A stretch of 10,165 nucleotides of DNA from JBBSOW01 sp038259365 (GCA_038259365.1 JBBSOW010000114.1:1-10165), one strand, 5' to 3'; shown: positions 1 through 7,607, numbered from the stretch's first letter. Numbers and translations are program-made. Notes: generated from the sequence alone by a model not told the origin.

Positions 1-747
1 CTCGTAGGTCCGTTCGCGCCGGGCCTGCCGGCCCAGGGCAACCACGTCGCCGTGGTCGTCCTCGTCGTAGTCCTGAACCAGCGTGGACCCTCGCTCCTTG
101 ACGTCGTCCTGATCCTGGGCAAGGGCGTAAGCGTGGGCCAGCTGGATCCGGTCGGCGGCGACGAGCTGCTGCAGCGGCTCGGGCAGAGTGAGCAGAGAAA
201 GCCGCTTGGAGATCTGGCCCTGAGGGATCTTGGTGCGCTCAGCGAGCTGGCGCTGGCTCCACCCCTTGTCCGTGAGCACCCGCTGATAGGCGAACGCGTC
301 CTGCATCGGGGTGAACGCCTGCCGGTGGGTGTTCTCGTGGATCATCGACAGGTTGGTGTCGAGAAGATCGTGGCGTACGTGTCCGGGGATGTGAGTCTGC
401 CCCGCCATCCGCGAGGCCGCCCACCGCCTCGCGCCGGCGTGCAACACCCACGGCCGGTCCCCCACAACCTCGGCGTGCTCAGGGTGAGACTGCAAGAACA
501 GCGCGGCTGGGAGCAGCGTCACCGGTGAGAGCACCCCGACCTCGCGGATTGAGTGAGCAAGGTCCTGGAGCTCACCGGAGTCGGTGATCCTCTCGAGGGG
601 GTTCTCAGGGTTGGGGGCGATGTCTTCCAGCGCCACCATGGGACTGCTCGAAGCTTCTTGGAGTGCGCCGACAACCCCCAGGGAAGGGCGCCGGGCGCCT
701 CCTCGCCGGCCGAGCGGGTTGGACGTCAGGCCTGAGGTCTTGGCCAT
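1..747 (-). CDS. ParB-like partition/DNA-binding protein (C-terminus beyond window)
   Basis: The 249 visible residues have the ParB/Spo0J layout. An N-terminal ParB-type domain spans about residues 37-130, with a box I-like segment (IREVGVLSPV, about 67-76) and a box II-like segment (HAGARRWAAS, 103-112). A helix-turn-helix follows at about 164-196 (SQRQLAER..IPQGQISKRL). ParB proteins bind centromere-like sites and load as CTP-dependent clamps for plasmid or chromosome segregation; element-borne relatives may act only as DNA-binding regulators. The ATG at 747 has an AGAAGG ribosome site 8 bases upstream, and an in-frame stop at 766-768 rules out a much longer N-terminus. The reading frame is open through base 1, so the C-terminal dimerisation domain is not seen. 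Box II has GARR where canonical ParB has GERR. No ParA is visible. Family assignment is firm; a segregation role is inferred. The gene is divergent from the SLATT gene. Confidence 0.85.
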   Translation of the reverse strand, partial: MAKTSGLTSNPLGRRGGARRPSLGVVGALQEASSSPMVALEDIAPNPENPLERITDSGELQDLAHSIREVGVLSPVTLLPAALFLQSHPEHAEVVGDRPWVLHAGARRWAASRMAGQTHIPGHVRHDLLDTNLSMIHENTHRQAFTPMQDAFAYQRVLTDKGWSQRQLAERTKIPQGQISKRLSLLTLPEPLQQLVAADRIQLAHAYALAQDQDDVKERGSTLVQDYDEDDHGDVVALGRQARRERTYE

Positions 748-784
748 GGTGAACACCTTCTTCCTTCATATCGCAGGCCCACCA

Positions 785-805
785 ACATTGCTTACATTGC
801 ATGTA
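785..805. promoter_or_regulatory. candidate operator near the ParB-like gene start
   Basis: ACATTGC occurs at 785-791 and again at 794-800, a 9-base period. The second copy overlaps the interrupted palindrome TACAT-TGC-ATGTA (793-805). The site lies 38-58 bases upstream of the ParB-like ATG, where an autoregulator would bind. On the minus strand a weak TTGCGC -35-like hexamer precedes it. Repeats are seen directly; operator function is inferred. Confidence 0.35.
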
Positions 806-837
806 CGCGCAACTCGACACGCTACGTGTGGGGAGGG

Positions 838-853
838 TGATTCCACGGAATCA
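838..853. promoter_or_regulatory. perfect 16-base palindrome, candidate operator
   Basis: TGATTCC-AC-GGAATCA is a perfect 7-bp inverted repeat around a 2-base centre, about 90 bases from the ParB-like start and 260 bases from the SLATT start. The symmetric, short-spaced form fits a dimeric repressor site better than a terminator. No cognate regulator can be named from the window. Confidence 0.35.
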
Positions 854-1104
854 TGGTCGGTTCGGCGAGCGGGGGCTGCTCGAGGGGCGAGGTATCCGGA
901 CCTAGTCCCCGAAAGATGAGACGGCCGCCTGAGCAACGTGGGGGAGAGGGTGCCGAAGGCAGACTCCGCCTCACCCACATACGTGTGCCGGCCAGGCGGC
1001 GCTGCTCTCGGCGGCCTAAGACGAGGAACCCCCACCAAGATCGCCGAGCAGGTTAGTGGAACGTACGTGGCACCGAACTAGGCAACGGATCGCGGGAGGC
1101 AACT

Positions 1105-1135
1105 GAGGCTGCCACGTGGTTATGCAGGCAGCCTC
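1105..1135 (+). promoter_or_regulatory. hairpin enclosing the SLATT gene start codons
   Basis: GAGGCTGCC (1105-1113) and GGCAGCCTC (1127-1135) form a perfect 9-bp stem with a 13-base loop. The GAGG at the foot of the left arm is the best ribosome-binding sequence for the GTG at 1116. Both that GTG and the ATG at 1122 lie in the loop. Folded RNA would hide the ribosome site, which suggests translational restraint of the membrane effector. There is no T-run, so a terminator is unlikely. Structure is seen; regulatory role is inferred. Confidence 0.45.
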
Positions 1136-1718
1136 GAACAACAGCGAGGGCCCGTATGGTCGCCATGTGACAGATCCAACCGCCCTTGGTGACGAAGCAC
1201 AACGCCGCGCGATCAACAACGAGCTTGCCCGTCTCGAAGAACGAGCGATGTGGAGTGCACAGGGCCAGTTCGAGCAAGCGAAAACATGGCGGGCGCTCAA
1301 CGTGTGGCTCGGCGCACCATCGGCGGTGGCGGCAGCCGTGTCAGGGGCACTGGTGCTTGCCTCGGACAGCCTGAACATCCTTGGCGGCGTGCTAGCACTC
1401 ATCGCAGCCGCCGGCGGTGCGATCCTCACAACCGTCAACGCCTCGTACCGATCGACCCAGGCGTCTGCGGCGGGAAGTGCCTACCTGGAGATCCAGACAC
1501 GCGCACGTCAGTCGCGCGAGGTCGACCTGCCATGGGAAGTCGACCTCGAAGCCGCCCGGCAAGACCTCGGCGAACTCACCGCGCGACTGGACGAGCAGAA
1601 CAAGACCGCCGATCCGATCTCCAAGCGGGCCTACCGGAAGGCACGCAAGAACATCGACGCAGGCGGCCAGACGTACCGCGTCGACACGGGGAACCACCCA
1701 AAGGACCCAGATGCCTGA
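1116..1718 (+). CDS. SLATT-domain two-TM membrane protein (predicted CBASS-like effector)
   Basis: This 200-residue protein matches the SLATT fold (SMODS and SLOG-associating two-transmembrane effector). A charged amphipathic helix (about 35-58, with QFEQAKTWRALN at its end) is followed by two hydrophobic helices at about 61-82 and 86-108. A cytoplasmic helical tail of about 90 residues follows, rich in E, R and K. SLATT proteins next to nucleotide synthases are predicted to oligomerise or open a membrane pore when they bind the nucleotide signal, killing the infected cell. Its last 8 bases overlap the CD-NTase start, so the two are almost certainly co-translated. Start choice is uncertain: GTG 1116 has GAGG 7 bases upstream and is used here. 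ATG 1122 is in frame, and GTG 1166 would trim the poorly conserved-looking N-terminus but has no ribosome site. Family call is good; effector activity is inferred from gene pairing. Confidence 0.8.
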   Translation: MVMQAASNNSEGPYGRHVTDPTALGDEAQRRAINNELARLEERAMWSAQGQFEQAKTWRALNVWLGAPSAVAAAVSGALVLASDSLNILGGVLALIAAAGGAILTTVNASYRSTQASAAGSAYLEIQTRARQSREVDLPWEVDLEAARQDLGELTARLDEQNKTADPISKRAYRKARKNIDAGGQTYRVDTGNHPKDPDA

Positions 1719-2592
1719 ACGCACGGTCCGCGAAGCATTCCAACTCTTCATCAACCGACAGGTACCGACCCAAGGCGAACGACAGGCAGCGGCAGCCCAT
1801 CGCGCCTCGGTAGAGACAGCTCTGGATCCCCTCAGCATCTTCGGCCTGTGGGAGACGGGGTCGTTCCGTCACGGCACCGCAGTGCGAGGGCACTGCGATG
1901 TCGACGTGCTCGTGAGCTTGAAAGACGACCGGCCCGCCAACCCAGACATCGCTCTACGCCGGGTGAAGGCGGCCTTGGTCTTCCGGTTCCCCAACACCAG
2001 CATCCGCGTGAGCCGCCCTGCGGTCGTCGTGGATTTCGCTGGCGGCGCCGAGCGATGGGAGGTGATCCCGGCGTACTACAAGCGATCTACGCCGACCGGC
2101 TCCGTTTATGACATCCCTGCGCCAGGTGGCACCTGGCTGGAGACATCCCCGGACGCTCACCTGAAGTACGTCACCCAGGAGAACAAAAGCCCCGCAGGTG
2201 GGGCCAAATCCTTGGCCCGCCTGGTGAAGGCGTGGAAATACCGCAACCCCACCACCGTGAGAGTGTCATCGTTCTACCTGGAGATGCGCGCGGCCAAGTA
2301 CATGGCCACGGAGTCTTACTTTCTGCCCGACATGGACTTTGACCGACTGCTTCGCTCGCTCGCAAGCACAGAGCTTGCTCCGATGAACGATCCGACGGGT
2401 GTCACTGGGCGGTTCTTCGCTGCCTCCACGGAGTACTCCCGAATCTCGGCTCTTTCGACCCTGAAGGCTGACTCCGAGCGTGTACGTGTTGCGCTGGAAC
2501 TCGAAGCGGCTGGCAGACGAGCCGTTGCTTTCGAAAGACTCTCGACCGTGTTCCTCGGGGCCTTCCCGAGTCAGTACTACTGGTCTAGTTGA
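1711..2592 (+). CDS. CD-NTase (SMODS) nucleotidyltransferase, predicted second-messenger synthase
   Basis: The 293-residue protein has the core of a DNA polymerase beta-like CD-NTase. A helical N-terminus leads to the nucleotide-binding GS at 50-51 (ETGSFRHGT). The metal-binding pair D63/D65 (CDVDVLV) follows, with a third carboxylate at D108 in VVVDFA. The helical half contains LARLVKAWKYRN (168-179) and SSFYLE (186-191), the K-x-W and S-x-x-x-E elements typical of this family. All catalytic residues appear present, so it should be active. CD-NTases make cyclic or linear oligonucleotides that switch on a linked effector in CBASS defence; product and clade cannot be told from sequence. The ATG at 1711 has AAGGA 5 bases upstream and overlaps the SLATT stop. 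No HORMA, TRIP13, E1/E2-like or other accessory gene adjoins it, so it would be the simplest (type I-like) arrangement. Length is normal to slightly short. Confidence 0.85.
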   Translation: MPERTVREAFQLFINRQVPTQGERQAAAAHRASVETALDPLSIFGLWETGSFRHGTAVRGHCDVDVLVSLKDDRPANPDIALRRVKAALVFRFPNTSIRVSRPAVVVDFAGGAERWEVIPAYYKRSTPTGSVYDIPAPGGTWLETSPDAHLKYVTQENKSPAGGAKSLARLVKAWKYRNPTTVRVSSFYLEMRAAKYMATESYFLPDMDFDRLLRSLASTELAPMNDPTGVTGRFFAASTEYSRISALSTLKADSERVRVALELEAAGRRAVAFERLSTVFLGAFPSQYYWSS

Positions 2593-2879
2593 TCTGGTGG
2601 GTCACGGCGAAGCATGTAGCGAAATGCGCTCAGGGCCACGAGCTGGACTCGGGCAGCGATTCGCGCGAGCGATCTTCGGGCCGCCGGGCGGCAGGCGACG
2701 CTGCTTGAGCCAATCGCTCTATACCTGCGCGGTGAGCAAAGTGACAGGCCGGGCAAGTGCCCCGGGTCTTGCCCAGCCACGCGGGTGCACTAGGTGTACT
2801 GACCACCCGTGCTTCCATCAGCGGCGGGGCCTTAGGGTCGTGGGCAAGACCGCCCACAGCAACGGGAGCACACCACCCT
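2593..2879. other. intergenic region between the CD-NTase gene and mod
   Basis: This 287-base stretch holds no convincing gene. A small hairpin, GCCGC-CGG-GCGGC (2680-2692), and the GGGCAAG/CTTGCCC inverted repeat (2751-2774) are present. Neither is followed by a T-run, although actinobacterial terminators often lack one. The plus-strand frame of mod stays open upstream of its chosen start, but the codons before 2880 do not read like the protein that follows. Confidence 0.5.
2751..2796 (+). promoter_or_regulatory. inverted repeat and weak promoter candidate upstream of mod
   Basis: GGGCAAG (2751-2757) and CTTGCCC (2768-2774) form a perfect 7-bp inverted repeat with a 10-base spacer. A third copy of GGGCAAG lies at 2842-2848. 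The right arm overlaps TTGCCC (2769-2774), which with a 16-base spacer precedes TAGGTG (2791-2796), a poor but possible -35/-10 pair for the mod-res operon. The repeats could be an operator or part of a terminator for the upstream pair. Weak evidence. Confidence 0.25.
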
Positions 2880-5012
2880 ATGGCCAACGATCTGAACAAC
2901 CTGCTGGGCCGCGTAGAGCGGGTTGACAGATCCTTAGCAGCCGAGCTGAGGCAACAGATCAGCGCACTCGCCAAGCGTCGTGAGTTCGGTCTGAACTTCG
3001 AGAAGCACAAGCCGGAGACGGTCGAGCTGCACGGCCGCACCGTCCGGGCCGGCGACAAGGTCCGTCTCGTCAACCCACGCGGCCACGGCGACCCGCGGCA
3101 AGACGACCGAACCTGGCGAGTTCAAGCCATCACGAAGGCCAACGCAGCGACAAAGGCTCGGCTCCTCGAGCTCGATGGCGAGGAGGACCGAACGGTCGCC
3201 CTCGATGAGCTCGTCGTCATCGCCGACTTCCGCGACCCGATCTACCCGGGACTGCGCTCGACCGGAGGCGTCCAGCGGGGCGGCGACAAACCGCACCACG
3301 TAGTCATCAACGCCGAGAACTTCCACGCGCTCGAGGCGATGCTATTCACCTGCCAGGGCGCCGTCGACGCGATCTATATCGACCCGCCCTACAACACCGG
3401 CGCCAAGGACTGGAAGTACAACAACGACTATGTCGATGGTGAGGATGCCTATCGCCACAGCAAGTGGCTGTCCTTCATGGAGCGACGCCTCAAGCTCGCC
3501 CGGAAACTGCTCAAGCCGAGCGACTCCGTGCTCGTCGTGACCATCGACGAGAAGGAGTACCTGCGCCTCGGACTGCTCCTGGAGCAGACCTTCCCAGAAG
3601 CTCGTATCCAGATGATCAGCAGTGTGATTAACCCGAAGGGCGCTACCCGGTCAGCAGCCTTTGCACGGACAGACGAGTACGTCTTCTTCGTGATGTTCGG
3701 CGGGGCGAAACCCCGGCCCTTGGCCCTGGGGGCAGAGTGGAAGGTAGTCCGAGACCGTCGCGCAGAAAGTTTGAGGTGGGCGGAACTCCTGCGGTCGGGC
3801 ACGAACGCCCGCAGGCAAGACCGGCCGAAGTTGTTCTACCCCATCTTCATGCGCGACTCGCCTGACGGTCCCGTGATCGCATCCATCGGCAGCCCGTATG
3901 GGGGCACTGATCGGACCCAGGTAGCGACCCCTGCCGGCTGTGTTGTCATTTGGCCGCTGAGGGCTGACAGGACTGAGGGCAATTGGCAAGTTAGTCCTGA
4001 AGCGCTCAAAGATCTCATTCAGCGTGGTTACGTAAAGTTGGGTGCCTGGCGGGACGGACGCGCCTCAGTGTCGTATTTGAAGCGCGGTGAGCAGCGGAAG
4101 GTAGAAGATGGGCTCTTCCCCGTCTCTGGGACTCGGCACGACGGCTCGATCATCGTCGACTCATCGGGCTACATCCCGGTATTTGTGCCGGGGACACAGT
4201 GGCGCACCCCCTCGCATGAAGCGGGAGGCCCCGGGGGAAGTGGCCTCCTGAGGACGTTGATCCCTGGGCGGCGGTTTCCCTTCCCCAAGTCTCTCTACGC
4301 TGTGGAGGACTGCCTGCGATTCTTCGTGGCCGACAACCCCGACGCGCTCGTCGTCGACTTCTTCGCAGGGTCTGGGACTACAGCCCACGCCGTCATGCGA
4401 CTCAACCGGCAGGACCAGGGGCGGCGGCGCACCATCTCCGTCACTAACAACGAGGTGGGCGCCGGCGAACAGAGAGACCTCATCAAAGCTGGGCACCGTC
4501 CGGGAGATCGCGAGTGGGAGGCGCTAGGGATCTGTGACTACGTCACCAACCCCCGGATCGCGGCCGCCGTCACGGGAACCACTCCCGATGGCGACCCAAT
4601 GATGGGGGACTACCGCTTCACCGATCCTTTCCCGATGTCTGACGGCCTGGAGGAGAACGTCGAGTTCTTCACCTTGACCTATGAGGACCCGCGGGTTGTC
4701 GGGGCCGACATGGCGTTTGAGGCCATCGCTCCACTGCTGTGGATGCGCGCCGGCTCTCAAGGGGAGCAGATCACCACACCCACCGACACGGCCGCCTTAT
4801 CCGACACCTACGGCGTGCTCTTCGCGATAGACGCCGCCGGCGATTTCGCCAAAGCCATCGCCGACAGGGAGACCATCCAGGTCGTGTTCATCGTTACCGA
4901 CGACGAGAAGCAGTTCCAGCGAGTTGCCTCGCTGTTGCCGGCTCAGGTCGAGACGGTGCGGCTCTACGAGTCGTACCTGCGCACTTTCGAGATCAACACC
5001 GGTAAGGAGTAG
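2880..5012 (+). CDS. mod: type III restriction-modification, Mod (N6-adenine methyltransferase) subunit
   Basis: This 710-residue DNA methyltransferase has motif IV DPPYNTG at 168-174 before the SAM-binding motif I FAGSGT at 495-500. That is the beta-class order of type III Mod subunits, which methylate adenine N6 on one strand of an asymmetric site. FPFPKSLYAVEDCL (466-479) fits the motif X region just before motif I. The roughly 290 residues between motif IV and motif I form the target-recognition region. An N-terminal helical and beta-rich segment (1-140) and a C-terminal domain (570-710) complete it; total length is in the normal Mod range. The ATG at 2880 has GGGAG 11 bases upstream. The gene ends 3 bases before res and supplies its ribosome site. 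Codons in the recognition region carry many more A/T third bases than the catalytic parts, which suggests exchange of this segment. Recognition sequence unknown. Confidence 0.92.
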   Translation: MANDLNNLLGRVERVDRSLAAELRQQISALAKRREFGLNFEKHKPETVELHGRTVRAGDKVRLVNPRGHGDPRQDDRTWRVQAITKANAATKARLLELDGEEDRTVALDELVVIADFRDPIYPGLRSTGGVQRGGDKPHHVVINAENFHALEAMLFTCQGAVDAIYIDPPYNTGAKDWKYNNDYVDGEDAYRHSKWLSFMERRLKLARKLLKPSDSVLVVTIDEKEYLRLGLLLEQTFPEARIQMISSVINPKGATRSAAFARTDEYVFFVMFGGAKPRPLALGAEWKVVRDRRAESLRWAELLRSGTNARRQDRPKLFYPIFMRDSPDGPVIASIGSPYGGTDRTQVATPAGCVVIWPLRADRTEGNWQVSPEALKDLIQRGYVKLGAWRDGRASVSYLKRGEQRKVEDGLFPVSGTRHDGSIIVDSSGYIPVFVPGTQWRTPSHEAGGPGGSGLLRTLIPGRRFPFPKSLYAVEDCLRFFVADNPDALVVDFFAGSGTTAHAVMRLNRQDQGRRRTISVTNNEVGAGEQRDLIKAGHRPGDREWEALGICDYVTNPRIAAAVTGTTPDGDPMMGDYRFTDPFPMSDGLEENVEFFTLTYEDPRVVGADMAFEAIAPLLWMRAGSQGEQITTPTDTAALSDTYGVLFAIDAAGDFAKAIADRETIQVVFIVTDDEKQFQRVASLLPAQVETVRLYESYLRTFEINTGKE

Positions 5013-5015
5013 ACG

Positions 5016-7607
5016 GTGCGCTACCAGCTTAAGGATTACCAGGACGACGCCGCACGGGCTGTACTCGACCGGCTCGGGCAGTGCCGTGAGGACTTCCACC
5101 GGCGCGGGGAGCGGTTCTCCTTCGCTTTGTCCGCCACCACCGGCGCTGGTAAGACGGTGATCGCTGCCACGGTGATCGAGGCGCTCGTGCACGGTTCAAC
5201 CGAGTTCGACGTCGAGGCCGACGCCAGCGCTGTGGTGCTGTGGATCAGCAAGGACCCTGCCCTGAACGAGCAGACCCGGCACCGCATCATCGAGGCCGCT
5301 GACCGGATACCGGTCGGTGACCTGGTGCTGCTGGACAAGGACTTCGCAGGCGAGAAGTTGGAAAAGGGCACCGTCTACTTCATCAACCCGGCCAAGCTGG
5401 CCAGCACCAGTTTGTTCGTGCGCAAGACCAACGCCCGCCAGTTCACTTTCTGGGAGATCCTCGACAACACCATCCGGGACCAGCACCTGACCCTCTACGT
5501 CATCCTCGACGAAGCTCACGAGGGCATGAAGGCAATCCGACGCGATGAGGCCGAAGAGCGCCAGACCATCGTGCAGAAGATCATCAACGGCAACGGCGCC
5601 AACCTGCCGGCGCCGATCGTCTGGGGCATCTCAGCCACTCCGGAGCGGTTCACCACGGCGATGTCCAGCGCCATCGACCGGACCGCCAAATCCAACGTGA
5701 GCATCGACCCCGTCAGAGTGCAGGCGTCCGGGCTGCTGAAGAACACGCTCGTACTCGACATACCCGACGAGAAAGGCGACTTCGAGACATCGATGTTGCG
5801 CGACGGAACAATCGAGTTCGTCGCTCAGAGCGCCCGCTGGGCTGACTACTGTGTCACCGAGGAAGAAGTCGTGGTGACACCGCTGCTGATCGTGCAGCTG
5901 CCCAACAAGGAGACCGGGGCCGCGGGAGAGAAGGCCGAGGACCAGCTAATCGCGACCACCCTCGGCGTCATACGCGAGGCCTTCCCTGAGTTCACCGACG
6001 ACTGCGTCGCTCACGTCCTTGGCGATCGGGGAGACCTGGAGATCGCCGGCGTACCGGTCCCGAAGGTCAAACCTCAGGACATCCAAAACAATCTTGCTGT
6101 CCGGGTCCTACTGGCCAAGGACGCCGTCTCCACCGGCTGGGACTGCCCGCGGGCGGAGGTGCTCGTCTCTCTGCGTCCCGCGCGCGACAAGACCTACATC
6201 ACGCAGTTGCTCGGCCGGATGGTGCGCACCCCGTTGGCCCGATCCACCAACGACGATCGGCTCAACTCGGCCTCTTGTTTCCTGCCGCACTTCGACCGGC
6301 CGACGGCCAAGGCGGTCTCTGAGGAGATAATGGGGATCGCGAAGGCTCGAGGAGGCGAACCGCCGCTGCCCCCAGGACCCAAGGTGATCTTCCAGCCGGT
6401 CGACTTGGCGTGGAACGAGCACTGCCCGGAGGAGGTGCGTGAGGTCTTGGAGAGCCTGCCTTCGCTACCCAGGCCGGCCGCGGCGCCTAAACCGGTAAGG
6501 AGGGCCATAGACGCAGCCACGGCAATGGCCATCGACGGGTTCGTGGACAAGCCCATCGAGCAGCTCATGACCATGTTTTATGGGGTCCTCGACGGGGCCA
6601 CGGCCCAGTACGCCGCTGACGTCGAGCAGGTCTCGGCGGCCATCGTGGAGGCCGAGGTCCGTCGTTTCACAACTCGGCACGGGGACAGTGCTGCGCAGTC
6701 CATCCAGATGCTGCGCGAGGCAGACGAGAACACCGTCAAGGAAGCGCTCGGGTCCACCCGCAGGGTCCTAGGAGCAGCAGTGGTCAGCGGATATCTCAAG
6801 CGGCTCTACCAGCAGGCGCTGAATGCCGACGGCATCACTGCTGACCTGGTCAGCATCGACGCCAAGGTCGCAGCCCTATCCCGAATCGAACGCAACGGCG
6901 AGGCAGTCGTCGTGAAGGCGCTGCAGGACGCCGCCGACACCCAGACCCGGGCTTGGCTGGAGAAGTACCACGGCCAGATCAAGCTCTTGGGCGATGCCCG
7001 CCAGGCGGTCTACGACGACATCCGCGGCCAGGCGCGCGAGCCAGAGCTCACACCTACCGAGCTGCGAACCTTCCAGCGCGTTGAAGGCGTCAACGCAGAC
7101 GGTGAAAAGTTGCCGCGCTACCCCAAGCACGTCCTGTCCGACATCGAGGGCCAGTGGCCTCTGGACCCGAAGTTCACCAGCTGGGAGAAGATCGTCCTCG
7201 CTCAAGAGCTCGACCGATCCTCGGTGGTGTCCTGGTACCGCAACCCCTCCGACGCTGGCAAGCACTCCATTCGGGTGCCGTACCGCAAGGACAGCACTTG
7301 GAGGTCGCTACAGCCTGATTTCCTATTCTTCGACACCAACGCCGACGGGCAGATCGTCCCCTCAATCGTCGACCCCCACAGCGGCAGTTTTACCGGCGCG
7401 CTGGAACGCCTCGAAGGATTGGCCAGGTACGCCGAAGAGCACGGTGCGGTCTACGCACGGATCGACGCAATCGACGAAGGGCAAGACAAGACCCTTCGCT
7501 CCCTAGATCTGAAGGATGCTGCCGTCCGAACGGCGATCTTGAACGCCGAGAAGGACGGCAAGTCCGCGGCCGACCTGTTCAACGGGGCGCTGGCGCGTAC
7601 CTACTGA
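5016..7607 (+). CDS. res: type III restriction-modification, Res (helicase/nuclease) subunit
   Basis: The 863-residue protein is a superfamily 2 DEAD/DEAH-type translocase. The visible motifs are Q-type ENTRY YQDDAARAVLD (8-18), Walker A TTGAGKT (41-47), Walker B DEAH (165-168), motif III SATPE (206-210), motif V STGWDCPRA (372-380) and motif VI QLLGRMVRTP (397-406). With Mod it would form the ATP-dependent restriction complex that cuts unmethylated DNA. The C-terminal part carries PD at 767-768 followed 17 residues later by DPH (786-788) instead of the usual (D/E)xK, so the nuclease site is non-canonical. The GTG start at 5016 has AAGGAG 6 bases upstream, inside the end of mod, so translation is likely coupled. 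Length is somewhat below the EcoP-type Res size. Helicase identity is certain; nuclease activity is less so. Confidence 0.88.
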   Translation: MRYQLKDYQDDAARAVLDRLGQCREDFHRRGERFSFALSATTGAGKTVIAATVIEALVHGSTEFDVEADASAVVLWISKDPALNEQTRHRIIEAADRIPVGDLVLLDKDFAGEKLEKGTVYFINPAKLASTSLFVRKTNARQFTFWEILDNTIRDQHLTLYVILDEAHEGMKAIRRDEAEERQTIVQKIINGNGANLPAPIVWGISATPERFTTAMSSAIDRTAKSNVSIDPVRVQASGLLKNTLVLDIPDEKGDFETSMLRDGTIEFVAQSARWADYCVTEEEVVVTPLLIVQLPNKETGAAGEKAEDQLIATTLGVIREAFPEFTDDCVAHVLGDRGDLEIAGVPVPKVKPQDIQNNLAVRVLLAKDAVSTGWDCPRAEVLVSLRPARDKTYITQLLGRMVRTPLARSTNDDRLNSASCFLPHFDRPTAKAVSEEIMGIAKARGGEPPLPPGPKVIFQPVDLAWNEHCPEEVREVLESLPSLPRPAAAPKPVRRAIDAATAMAIDGFVDKPIEQLMTMFYGVLDGATAQYAADVEQVSAAIVEAEVRRFTTRHGDSAAQSIQMLREADENTVKEALGSTRRVLGAAVVSGYLKRLYQQALNADGITADLVSIDAKVAALSRIERNGEAVVVKALQDAADTQTRAWLEKYHGQIKLLGDARQAVYDDIRGQAREPELTPTELRTFQRVEGVNADGEKLPRYPKHVLSDIEGQWPLDPKFTSWEKIVLAQELDRSSVVSWYRNPSDAGKHSIRVPYRKDSTWRSLQPDFLFFDTNADGQIVPSIVDPHSGSFTGALERLEGLARYAEEHGAVYARIDAIDEGQDKTLRSLDLKDAAVRTAILNAEKDGKSAADLFNGALARTY

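Larger units (their letters stand above)
748..1115. other. divergent intergenic region, 368 bases, no gene
   Basis: I see no convincing gene here. Short open frames on both strands lack ribosome sites and recognisable motifs. The stretch must contain the start signals of the ParB-like gene (minus) and of the SLATT/CD-NTase pair (plus). It holds a 7-bp direct repeat with an overlapping palindrome near the ParB start (785-805), a perfect 16-base palindrome (838-853) and the left arm of a hairpin that reaches into the SLATT start (1105-1135). No clean -35/-10 pair stands out on the plus strand. Part of it may be the left junction of the defence cargo. Confidence 0.6.

Noticed and set aside
2630..2818. 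Minus-strand open frame of 62 codons before mod, containing a C-x-x-C-H string
   Set aside because: No ribosome site at a usable distance, no recognisable family, and it overlaps the probable mod promoter region. Treated as a chance frame.
2757..2879. Longer mod reading frame starting at 2757
   Set aside because: The 41 extra codons do not resemble a Mod N-terminus and lack a ribosome site; ATG 2880 has GGGAG upstream and begins a typical helical start.
2880..5012. Possible phase-variable mod gene
   Set aside because: No simple-sequence repeat tract of the kind that drives phase variation in some type III mod genes is present.
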